This document shows, in pieces, positions 1 through 8,334 of a DNA stretch of 12,278 nt. This DNA is from Desulfobacteraceae bacterium (GTDB lineage: Bacteria > Desulfobacterota > Desulfobacteria > Desulfobacterales > Desulfobacteraceae). The stretch's first letter is position 1. The number at the start of each line of letters is the position of its first letter. The notes under the pieces are model-generated. The model was not told the DNA's origin. It worked only from the letters and a program-made list of their open reading frames with translations, and ran no database searches. Location: assembly GCA_011390435.1 (NCBI GenBank), contig JAABSK010000059.1, positions 1-12,278 of the forward strand, given 5' to 3'. Position numbers and translations under genes: made by a program.

Positions 1-698
1 CCATGGCAGATATCTCTGCGGCCAGTGATGAAACATCCAAAATCATTAAAACCATTGATGAAATCGCTTTCCAGACCAATCTGCTGGCGCTGAACGCTGC
101 TGTGGAAGCCGCCCGGGCAGGTGAAGCCGGTGCCGGGTTTGCCGTGGTGGCAGATGAAGTCAGAAATCTTGCCATGCGGGCAGCAGAAGCAGCAAAGAAT
201 ACCGCAGCATTGATCGAAGGAACCGTCAAAAAAGTCAATGATGGCTCGGAGCTGGTGGAAACCACCAATGAGGCGTTCACCAAAGTGGCGGAAAGTTCCG
301 CCAAAGTCGGCGATATCGTATCTGAAATTTCCCAGGCTTCCAAAGAGCAGTCCAACGGCATTGAGCAGGTGAACATCGCCATTACGGAAATGGACAAGGT
401 AGTTCAGCAGAATGCAGCCAATGCAGAAGAATCCGCTTCTGCTGCTGAAGAGATGAGTGCCCAGGCAGAACAGCTCAAAGATTATGTCGGTGAACTGGTG
501 ATGCTGGTCACTGGCAAAGAAAATCAGCGGACCACGATCCAACCGGTCCGCCACCATCAAAAAACCATCAAACCGGCAGCAAAATCATATGGAAAAGTCA
601 GCACCGGCAAGCATAAAATGCTGAGCCGGACCACCAAAGAGGTTCGGCCGGATCAGGTGATCCCTTTTGATGACGATGAAAATTTTGAAAACTTCTAA
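1..698 (+). CDS. Methyl-accepting chemotaxis protein, C-terminal signalling part (5' truncated by window edge)
   Basis: The cytoplasmic signalling end of a chemoreceptor, which with CheW would control CheA. The frame is open to the window edge, so the sensor and membrane parts lie outside; the ATG at base 3 is an internal methionine. Numbering from that ATG, residues 18-57 form the very conserved hairpin tip ([20 protein letters not shown], then [15 protein letters not shown]). Residues 138-147 ([10 protein letters not shown]) fit the methylation-site pattern of two small residues, two any, two Glu/Gln, two any, two small residues, so they are likely targets of CheR, CheB and CheD. From about residue 172 the chain becomes a basic, proline-containing linker of about 50 residues. 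It then ends in acidic residues and NFENF (227-231), which fits the aromatic pentapeptide pattern that tethers CheR/CheB in receptors such as Tar and Tsr (NWETF). The ligand cannot be inferred. Confidence 0.95.
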   Translation, partial: MADISAASDETSKIIKTIDEIAFQTNLLALNAAVEAARAGEAGAGFAVVADEVRNLAMRAAEAAKNTAALIEGTVKKVNDGSELVETTNEAFTKVAESSAKVGDIVSEISQASKEQSNGIEQVNIAITEMDKVVQQNAANAEESASAAEEMSAQAEQLKDYVGELVMLVTGKENQRTTIQPVRHHQKTIKPAAKSYGKVSTGKHKMLSRTTKEVRPDQVIPFDDDENFENF

Positions 699-724
699 CC
701 AAAACGTGTTTACCGGATAAAGAA

Positions 725-779
725 CGGGTCCGGGGATTTGACGATGCAGCAGCTGTCCGCTCGCAAATCCCTGGACTTG
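725..779 (+). repeat. Long inverted repeat / RNA hairpin downstream of the MCP gene
   Basis: Bases 725-740 pair with 764-779 in register: 16 contiguous pairs, of which three are G-U in RNA (positions 726, 727 and 732). The loop of 23 bases (741-763) contains a weak inner hairpin, GCAG with CTGT. The core GGGATTTG/CAAATCCC is perfect. No T-run follows directly, so it is not a textbook terminator by itself. It could stabilise or process the mRNA, act together with the adjacent palindrome, or be a dispersed repeat element. Confidence 0.6.
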
Positions 780-800
780 CCACACCAGGTGTGGTTTAAT
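780..800 (+). terminator. 15-bp palindrome followed by a short T-rich stretch; possible weak terminator or operator
   Basis: CCACACCAGGTGTGG (780-794) is a perfect palindrome around a central A. As RNA it would form a 6-bp GC-rich stem with a 3-base loop, and TTTAAT follows at 795-800. The T-tract is short, so termination would be weak. A protein operator is the alternative. It abuts the preceding long hairpin with no gap, which suggests the two work as one element. Confidence 0.35.
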
Positions 801-881
801 GGCTCTGCTCAAAAAGAACACCCTGCTTCACACTTTGGAGTATCAATGACCGTGCCAAAAACCGACTAGAAGGGTTGAATC

Positions 882-3410
882 ATGTCTGATGAAATTTTAA
901 AAAATCTAATGGACAAATTTTCCTGCGAACTTGTCCTGGCCAGTCAGGAGGATGTCAAAAGCTATTCTTCATTATTGCCCATTCTCAAACAGATGCACAC
1001 CACCTGCAAGACACAGGGTCTGAAACCCGAAGCCGGCACCATCATGGAAACCCGCCGCCAGGTGGAAGCGATTCTGAAATCCGATTTCCAGGATATCAAC
1101 GAACCGCTGCAGGCCCTGGAAACCTTTGTGAGTGATTTTTCACAACGGTTTCACACGCTGCCGGACACAGATTCACCAGATGCTGAGCTGACTGAAATTG
1201 GCCTGCCGGATGTGGAATCAATCCAGTCCGATAAAGACAGCTTCCAGACGCTGGAGAATCTGGAAACCAGACTCGAAACGCTCAGTATGACACTGGCCGG
1301 ACTTTGTCCTGGTGAAATCCCGGACCTGGGTGCCATCCTGAATCAGCTGGATGAGATCGTTCTGGATTCAAAACCGCTTCACCCGTCTACCTTTCACACG
1401 GTGAGTCTTGCCTGCAGGGATTATGCCCAGAATCTGCCCCTGGAAAAAATTCATCACACCAGACCCATTGAAGAAGGCCTGCTGCTGCTCAAATCCATTC
1501 TGGCGCACTTAAAGCGCAATGAAGCCTTTGTTTTTGATTATTCAGATGTACTCGAACTGCTGGACGCCCATTTCACCGGCGATTCTCAGCCGGTGGAAAA
1601 TGAAACACCCGGCATATCCAACGCAGACCTGCCAGGCGAACCTGAAAAGATCTCTGACGATGATATGGAAATTCTGGTGGATTTTCTGTCTGAAGCAGAA
1701 GAGAATCTGGACCTTATTGAGGTCAATCTTGTGGACCTGGAGCAGGACCCGTCCAATACCGACATCATCAATGATATTTTCCGGCCCTTTCACACCATCA
1801 AAGGTGTTTCCGGATTTTTATCCCTCACCCGGATCAATGCCCTGGCCCATGCCACTGAAAACCTTCTGGACAGTGCCCGCAGCGGAGACTTTTTAATCAA
1901 TGATATTGCCACCGATGCCATCCTCGAATCGGTCGACACGCTGAAAACCCTTGTGGCCAGATTACGCGAGGGTGTCCGGACAGGCTATCGCCTGCCGGAT
2001 GATGACATTGATATTGACCGGTTGAAACAAAAACTGCAAACCCTCCAGATTTCTCTGGCCAACGGCGGAAGCCCCCCCCTTGGAACCATTCTGGTCAAAA
2101 ATGCCATGATCGACCAGGACGCCCTTGACCAGGCTCTTGAGCGCCAGAAACACCAGCCGGACAAACGGATCGGAGAAATTTTGGTGGAAAACAGGCAGGT
2201 GGAATGCGAACAGATCGATACCGCCCTGGCTGAACAGAACATCTCCAGAAAAAATATGGATACCCAGGTCAAGGTCAGCACCCAGAAACTGGATGATCTG
2301 GTGGATTATGCAGGCGAGCTGGTCATTGCCCAGTCCATGCTGAAACAGAAAACCGCTGACAACCCCTCCCTGAGTCAGACCATTTCCCATCTCGGCCAGA
2401 TCGTGACCAATATGCAGAAGATCGCCATGTCCATGCGCATGATTCCCATAAAATCCACATTCATGAAAATGATCCGCCTGGTCAGGGACCTGTCCAGAAA
2501 ATCCGGCAAGGATGTCATGCTGAGCATGACCGGCGAAGACACTGAAATCGACCGGAACGTGGTGGACGCCCTGTACGAGCCCATGGTGCACATGATCCGG
2601 AATGCCGTGGATCACGGCATCGAGCCGACAGCAGCCCGGCGCGAACAGGGCAAGCCTTCCCAGGGCAGCATCCGGCTGAGGGCCTATCACAAAGGCGGGC
2701 ATATTGTCATTGAGATCGAAGATGACGGAAAAGGCCTGGACAAAAAAAGTATCCTTGAAAAAGCCAAAGCCACCGGCCTGATCACCGGCAGCGAGCAGAT
2801 GACAGATCCGCAGATTTATGATCTGATCCTGCAGCCGGGTTTTTCAACTGCCAAAGAGATCACAGATGTTTCCGGACGGGGCGTGGGCATGGATGTGGTC
2901 AAACAGGGCATTGAAAAATTCAGAGGCCAGCTGACCATTGATTCCACAAAAGGACAGGGAACCCGCTTTACCATCAGTCTGCCCCTGACCCTGGCCATTA
3001 TCGACGGCATGCTGGTCCGGGTGGACAACGAAAAATATGTCATTCCCACCACTGCCATACAAAAGGCATTCAAACCAGGAGACACTGACTATTTCACCGT
3101 GGAAGGCAAAGGTGAAATGGTCAAGGACCGGGGCAGCCTGATTCCGGTCATCCGCCTCAATGAAATCTACGGCAGCAGCCAGACCCGGAACCAGGTCCAG
3201 GATGGTCTGGTGGTGGTGGTGGAATCAAAAGACGGCACCAGGGGACTGCTCATTGATGAACTCCTGGGCAAGGATGAGTATGTGATCAAAAGCCTGGGCA
3301 GTGATTTCACCAATGTGAAAGGCCTGGCCGGCGGCGCCATTCTCGCTGACGGCCGTGTGGGACTGATTCTGGATATTGATGCGGTTTTTTCAATCGCAGC
3401 CACTGCCTGA
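882..3410 (+). CDS. cheA: Chemotaxis histidine kinase CheA with N-terminal extension and MshEN-like insert
   Basis: This is the ATP-dependent kinase that phosphorylates CheY and CheB under receptor control. It has 842 residues, longer than the usual 650-700. Residues 1-250 are helical-looking and unrecognised. HPt is at about 260-360 with phospho-acceptor His304 in FHTIKGVSGF. Residues 399-422 and 429-452 are two 24-residue repeats like MshEN/GspE N-terminal motifs, sitting where P2 normally lies; no P2 is recognisable. The dimerisation helices (P3) are at about 460-535. The ATPase domain has an N-box (MIRNAVDHGIE, 571-581), DDGKGLD (614-620), GFSTA (653-657) and GRGVGMDVV (665-673), so it appears catalytically intact. 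The CheW-like P5 domain runs from about 708 to the end. The start follows AGAAGGG. The gene leads the compact che cluster, 35 bp before the hemerythrin gene. The family call is certain; the extra domains are inferred. Confidence 0.97.
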   Translation: MSDEILKNLMDKFSCELVLASQEDVKSYSSLLPILKQMHTTCKTQGLKPEAGTIMETRRQVEAILKSDFQDINEPLQALETFVSDFSQRFHTLPDTDSPDAELTEIGLPDVESIQSDKDSFQTLENLETRLETLSMTLAGLCPGEIPDLGAILNQLDEIVLDSKPLHPSTFHTVSLACRDYAQNLPLEKIHHTRPIEEGLLLLKSILAHLKRNEAFVFDYSDVLELLDAHFTGDSQPVENETPGISNADLPGEPEKISDDDMEILVDFLSEAEENLDLIEVNLVDLEQDPSNTDIINDIFRPFHTIKGVSGFLSLTRINALAHATENLLDSARSGDFLINDIATDAILESVDTLKTLVARLREGVRTGYRLPDDDIDIDRLKQKLQTLQISLANGGSPPLGTILVKNAMIDQDALDQALERQKHQPDKRIGEILVENRQVECEQIDTALAEQNISRKNMDTQVKVSTQKLDDLVDYAGELVIAQSMLKQKTADNPSLSQTISHLGQIVTNMQKIAMSMRMIPIKSTFMKMIRLVRDLSRKSGKDVMLSMTGEDTEIDRNVVDALYEPMVHMIRNAVDHGIEPTAARREQGKPSQGSIRLRAYHKGGHIVIEIEDDGKGLDKKSILEKAKATGLITGSEQMTDPQIYDLILQPGFSTAKEITDVSGRGVGMDVVKQGIEKFRGQLTIDSTKGQGTRFTISLPLTLAIIDGMLVRVDNEKYVIPTTAIQKAFKPGDTDYFTVEGKGEMVKDRGSLIPVIRLNEIYGSSQTRNQVQDGLVVVVESKDGTRGLLIDELLGKDEYVIKSLGSDFTNVKGLAGGAILADGRVGLILDIDAVFSIAATA

Positions 3411-3445
3411 AAACGGATTGAACCTTTCAAAAAAAGGAAACTGAC

Positions 3446-3847
3446 ATGACCATTGCTTTTGTCTGGAAAGAACAGTATGCCGTTGGTGTGCCAGAGCTGG
3501 ATCATCAGCACCGGTATCTGTTTGACCTGGGAAATGAAATCCAGAAGGCTGACATCAAACAGGCCCGCGCCTATGTGATGAAACTGTATCAATATGCCAC
3601 CGCGCACTTTACTGCAGAAGAGCAGCACATGAAGCAGATAAAATATCCGGATATCAAGGCCCATCGCAAACTGCATGACCAGTTTGTTTCGGATCTGAAC
3701 GCCATCTCAGATCCGTTTACCCCCCAGTCATTTGATGAACTCAAAAAATTTCTGTACACCTGGCTGATCCACCACATTCTCAATGAAGACCATAAATATT
3801 TTGTTTTTGCCAACCGCCATAAGCCTGCAGGAAACATCCGGTCATGA
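3446..3847 (+). CDS. Bacteriohemerythrin (non-heme diiron O2-binding protein)
   Basis: A 133-residue single-domain hemerythrin, expected to be cytoplasmic because no signal peptide is visible. All seven canonical iron ligands can be placed: His22 (DHQHRYLF), His54 and Glu58 (HFTAEE), His73 and His77 (HRKLH), His110 and Asp115 (WLIHHILNED). Binding of O2 at a diiron centre is therefore well supported by family knowledge. AAAAAAGGAAA lies just before the start. It sits between cheA and cheD in the same operon, so an oxygen- or redox-linked input to the chemotaxis machinery, or local O2 buffering in an anaerobe, is a reasonable inference. Hemerythrin domains fused to chemoreceptors are known in Desulfovibrio (DcrH); here the domain is free-standing. 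Confidence 0.93.
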   Translation: MTIAFVWKEQYAVGVPELDHQHRYLFDLGNEIQKADIKQARAYVMKLYQYATAHFTAEEQHMKQIKYPDIKAHRKLHDQFVSDLNAISDPFTPQSFDELKKFLYTWLIHHILNEDHKYFVFANRHKPAGNIRS

Positions 3848-3867
3848 ATTCATAAGAGGGCTGTCAA

Positions 3868-4347
3868 ATGAAACAGATTGTCGGCGTGGCAGACATGAAA
3901 GTGAGCAACAACCCGGAAGAATCGATCATCACCTATTCTCTGGGCTCATGCATCGGTGTTGTGATCTATGACCCCAGCGTCAGGGTCGGCGGGATACTCC
4001 ACTACATGCTGCCGGAATCAGCCATCGACCGGGACAAGGCTGCAGCCAGGCCCTTTATGTTTGCAGATTCCGGGATTCCCAGGCTGTTCAAGGCTGCTTA
4101 CAGCCTGGGGGCGGCAAAGCAGCGAATGAAAATCTATGTTGCCGGAGGTGCTGAAATTCTCGACCAGAAAGGATTTTTCAATATCGGCAAACGCAATTAT
4201 ATGGCATTGAAAAAAATCTTCTTTAAAAACAATGTGATCATCAACCAGCAGGATGTTGGAGGGAACATCAACCGAACCGTGAGGATCGAAATCAAGACCG
4301 GTGACATTTATGTCAAAACTTCCGGTGCAAAGGAGGTCAGGATATGA
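3868..4347 (+). CDS. cheD: Chemoreceptor glutamine deamidase CheD
   Basis: CheD converts specific receptor glutamines to glutamates, adjusting adaptation; in other bacteria it also partners CheC. The 159-residue length is typical. The signature YSLGSCIGVVIYD carries the catalytic Cys28, and GGILHYMLP supplies His45. Thr22 just before the cysteine may complete the triad. The family's later motifs AGGAEI, NIGKRN and GGNINRTVRI are all present, so the enzyme looks intact. The start is preceded by GAGGG about 8 bases upstream. The stop overlaps the next start as ATGA (4 bp), which implies translational coupling with the HDOD gene. No cheC is visible here; a CheX-type gene lies downstream. Confidence 0.96.
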   Translation: MKQIVGVADMKVSNNPEESIITYSLGSCIGVVIYDPSVRVGGILHYMLPESAIDRDKAAARPFMFADSGIPRLFKAAYSLGAAKQRMKIYVAGGAEILDQKGFFNIGKRNYMALKKIFFKNNVIINQQDVGGNINRTVRIEIKTGDIYVKTSGAKEVRI

Positions 4348-5192
4348 CATCCCTTCAGACCTTTATCAAAGAGATCGAAGCGCTGAAGCCGATTCCTGCA
4401 GTGGCTTCCCGGCTGTTGAAGATTGTTGACCATCCAGACAGCTCCATGGGTGATATTGCCAATGTGATTCAGTATGATCCCGTGATCACGGCAACCGTTC
4501 TGAAAACATGTAATGCCGCGTATTTTGGCCTGAAGCATCCAGCCGAGTCCATTGCAGATGCGGTGCGCCTTCTGGGAACCCAGAAGGTGGTCGAGCTTGC
4601 CCTGCTCAAATCAGGGGCACAGACCCTTTCCGACAAGCAGGAAGGATATGGGCTGGAACAAGGAGAGATGTGGCGGTATTCTGTCTCTTCTGCAGTGATT
4701 GCCCGGCAGATTGCCATCCGGTTGAAACTGAAAAGCCAGAATACCCTGTTCACATCAGCCCTTGTCAAGGATATGGGAAAAACCATTCTGGAAAAATATG
4801 TCCAAAAGGCTGCACCGAAAATCACCCGGCTGGTAAAGAATGAACAATTCAGTTTCCAGGAGGCGGAAAAAAAAATTCTGGGAATCGATCATGCTGAGCT
4901 GGGGGCGATGATGGCCAAAAAATGGAAATTCAGCTCCAAAATGATCACGATTATCCGCCACCACCACCTGAATGATGAAACCATGATCAAAAACAGGGAA
5001 ATTGCCGCTGTTTATCTTGCCGACTGTATCTGTATGATGGTGGGCAGCGGTGTTGGTTCGGACGGTCTTGCCTACCGTTTCAAAGAGGCGGTCATGAAAA
5101 ATCTGGGGATCTCAGCGGCAGATCTGCAGATGATTATTGCTGAATTCGGCACCAGCATGCAGGAGGTTGACCAGCTGCTGGAACTGACTTAA
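4344..5192 (+). CDS. HDOD-domain signalling protein
   Basis: A 282-residue protein filled by one HDOD domain, a catalytically degenerate relative of HD phosphohydrolases found in signalling proteins. It opens with the typical ALKPIPAVASRLLKIVDHPD and continues with DIANVIQYDPVITATVLKTCN (residues about 37-57). The usual HD position reads ALVKDMGK (139-146), with Lys142 where a metal-binding His would stand, and no complete HD motif is seen, so hydrolase activity is unlikely. GIDHAELGA and IIRHHH follow as in the family. GGAGG precedes the start by 8 bases, inside cheD, and the genes overlap by 4 bp. HDOD proteins commonly act as protein-interaction modules in chemotaxis and c-di-GMP signalling; its partner here is unknown but is likely a receiver or CheA. 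Confidence 0.92.
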   Translation: MTSLQTFIKEIEALKPIPAVASRLLKIVDHPDSSMGDIANVIQYDPVITATVLKTCNAAYFGLKHPAESIADAVRLLGTQKVVELALLKSGAQTLSDKQEGYGLEQGEMWRYSVSSAVIARQIAIRLKLKSQNTLFTSALVKDMGKTILEKYVQKAAPKITRLVKNEQFSFQEAEKKILGIDHAELGAMMAKKWKFSSKMITIIRHHHLNDETMIKNREIAAVYLADCICMMVGSGVGSDGLAYRFKEAVMKNLGISAADLQMIIAEFGTSMQEVDQLLELT

Positions 5193-5592
5193 CCCAACAT
5201 TACAGGAAAAAAAATGCCATTTTCAATACTGATCGTAGATGATTCACTGCCCATGAGATCCGTTATCAAGCGCACCCTGAAGGCAGCAGGGTATGGCGGA
5301 TCAGAACTGCTTGAAGCCGCCAATGGCAAACAGGCTGTGGAGTTGATGAAAACCAGCTGGATTGACATGGTGATCACCGATTACAACATGCCGGTAATGA
5401 ACGGCCTGGAATTTATCAAAACCATTAAAAATGACGATCTGTTAAAGGAGATTCCGGTGGTGGTGGTATCCACCGAAGGTCATGAATCCAAAATCAAGGC
5501 GTTTATGGATTGCGGGGCTGCAGGCTATATTACCAAACCGTTTACGCCGGAGGCTGTTCGTGATTTAATTGTGACGATTCTTGGAGAACCTG

Positions 5593-7109
<1,517 letters not shown>

Positions 7110-7134
7110 CCCTGCATGAGGATTCCCTGTTTTT

Positions 7135-7920
7135 ATGGCAACTGACGCAAATCTCACCCCGGAACAGCACCAGACACTTTCAGAAATGGTGTACCTGGAA
7201 TCGGGCGTTGTTCTGAGTGAAAAAAAACGCACGCTTCTGATGGCACGGCTGGCCAAACGGATGCGGGCCACCCAGACAGAATCTGTTAGCGATTATATCG
7301 ATCTGATCTGCCGGGACCCAAACGAACGGATCAACTTTATTGATGCCACCACCACAAACCATACCTATTTTTTCAGGGAAAACACCCATTGCGAATACCT
7401 CCTCCGCAACTGGGACAGCACCCGGCCCCTGAAAATATGGAGTGCGGCATCTTCCAGCGGAGAAGAGGCTTTTTCTCTGGCGATCCAGCTGCTGGATCAT
7501 TCCTTTTCATTTGATATTTATGCCTCTGACGTGTCAGATTCAATGCTGAACCTGGGCAGGCAGGCCATCTATCACAAAGACCGGCTGACCCATGTTCCCC
7601 TTCGCCTGGTGCGCACTTACTTTCAAAAAGGCAAAAACCAGTGGAAAGACCATGTCCGGGTGAAAAAAGAGGTCCGGCAATACGTCCGGTTTGAGAAATT
7701 CAATCTTCTGTCAGATATTGCAAACAGCCGTTTTGATGTTATTTTCTGCAGAAATGTCATGATCTATTTTGATATGCAGACCCGACAGAAAGTGGTTGAG
7801 TCCCTTTGCCGGTCTTTGAATCCGGGCGGCTTTGTTTTTGTGGGCCTGGCAGAAAGCCTGAACGGCCTGAAACATAATTTGTCATTGATTGTACCCAGCG
7901 GATATGCCAAAAACAGATAA
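7135..7920 (+). CDS. cheR: Chemotaxis protein methyltransferase CheR
   Basis: CheR methylates receptor glutamates using S-adenosylmethionine. The 261 residues fit the family. The N-terminal helical domain (1-70) leads into the conserved TTNHTYFFRE (73-82). The SAM-binding loop is IWSAASSSGEEAFSLAI (101-117; the usual Gly-Cys is Ala-Ser here). IYASDVSDSML supplies the acidic residue for the ribose, and FCRNVMIYFD (204-213) is the family motif. The beta-subdomain insert at about 145-190 contains YFQKGKNQWKDHVRV. This loop appears as long as that of the pentapeptide-binding Salmonella CheR, as I remember it, which would fit the NFENF tail of the receptor in this window, although the Gly-x-Gly feature is not clear. 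A GAGGA lies 12 bases before the ATG, rather far. Confidence 0.96.
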   Translation: MATDANLTPEQHQTLSEMVYLESGVVLSEKKRTLLMARLAKRMRATQTESVSDYIDLICRDPNERINFIDATTTNHTYFFRENTHCEYLLRNWDSTRPLKIWSAASSSGEEAFSLAIQLLDHSFSFDIYASDVSDSMLNLGRQAIYHKDRLTHVPLRLVRTYFQKGKNQWKDHVRVKKEVRQYVRFEKFNLLSDIANSRFDVIFCRNVMIYFDMQTRQKVVESLCRSLNPGGFVFVGLAESLNGLKHNLSLIVPSGYAKNR

Positions 7921-7941
7921 AAAAACATTTTAGGAGAAAAG

Positions 7942-8328
7942 ATGACCCAGAAGAAAATCATGGTAGTGGATGATGAAAAAGCGATTACCAGGCTGTTGAA
8001 TCTGGCCTTTACAAAAGCCGGATTCCAGGTCCGGACGGCCCAGAGCGGACAGGAGGCGCTGTCCATCCTGGAAACAGAAAGAATTCATGTCCTGTTCCTG
8101 GATCTGAACATGCCCCAGATGGACGGTATGGAACTGTGCAGACGCATTAAAAAAGAGATGCCCATGTCGATCGTCTATGCCATCACCGGGCATGCCTCTC
8201 TTTTTGAGCTGGCCTCCTGCAGAGATGCCGGGTTTGATGATTATTTCAAAAAACCGGCTGACATCAAAACCCTTGTAAAAGCCGCTGAAAACGCACTTGA
8301 AAGAATTGAACGCTGGAAAAAAGGCTGA
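7942..8328 (+). CDS. Single-domain response regulator (CheY-like receiver)
   Basis: A 128-residue stand-alone receiver, the second in this cluster. Asp10/Asp11, phospho-Asp54 (LFLDLNMPQMDG), Thr82 in YAITGHAS and Lys104 in FKKPAD are all in place. No output domain is fused. A strong ribosome binding site, AGGAG at 7932-7936, is five bases before the start, better than most in this operon, so it may be made at high level. It could be a phosphate sink for CheA, a second CheY, or a regulator of the radical SAM protein encoded only 6 bp downstream. The sequence alone does not choose between these. Confidence 0.92.
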   Translation: MTQKKIMVVDDEKAITRLLNLAFTKAGFQVRTAQSGQEALSILETERIHVLFLDLNMPQMDGMELCRRIKKEMPMSIVYAITGHASLFELASCRDAGFDDYFKKPADIKTLVKAAENALERIERWKKG

Positions 8329-8334
8329 ATCCCC

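Larger units (their letters stand above)
699..881 (+). other. MCP-cheA intergenic spacer
   Basis: This 183-bp gap is the longest gene-free stretch in the window. It contains a 16-pair inverted repeat followed directly by a 15-bp palindrome (both listed separately) and no convincing ORF. I did not find a good sigma70 or sigma28 promoter: the TTGACG at 738-743 has no matching -10 box 16-18 bases on. The last 15 bases before cheA contain AGAAGGG, a usable ribosome binding site. The spacer may end, attenuate or process the receptor transcript before the che genes. Confidence 0.6.

Noticed and set aside
738..766. TTGACG as a -35 box for a cheA promoter
   Set aside because: No acceptable -10 sequence occurs 16-18 bases downstream, and the motif lies inside the stem of the inverted repeat.
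585..821. 78-residue reverse-strand ORF covering the end of the MCP gene and the spacer
   Set aside because: It lies mostly antisense to the receptor, has no ribosome site or recognisable motif, and is explained as a shadow frame.
1962..2702. 246-residue reverse-strand ORF inside cheA
   Set aside because: It is fully antisense to the conserved HPt-P3-kinase coding region. Its His/Gly-rich composition is typical of a shadow of a GC-biased gene.
3207..3222. GGTGGT repeat run in cheA
   Set aside because: It simply encodes a valine run in a beta strand of the CheW-like domain (GLVVVVES). There is no evidence of a slippage-prone phase-variable tract.
5581..5592. TTG start for the cheX-like gene, four codons upstream
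   Set aside because: The GGAG site overlaps those codons and is spaced correctly for the ATG at 5593 instead.
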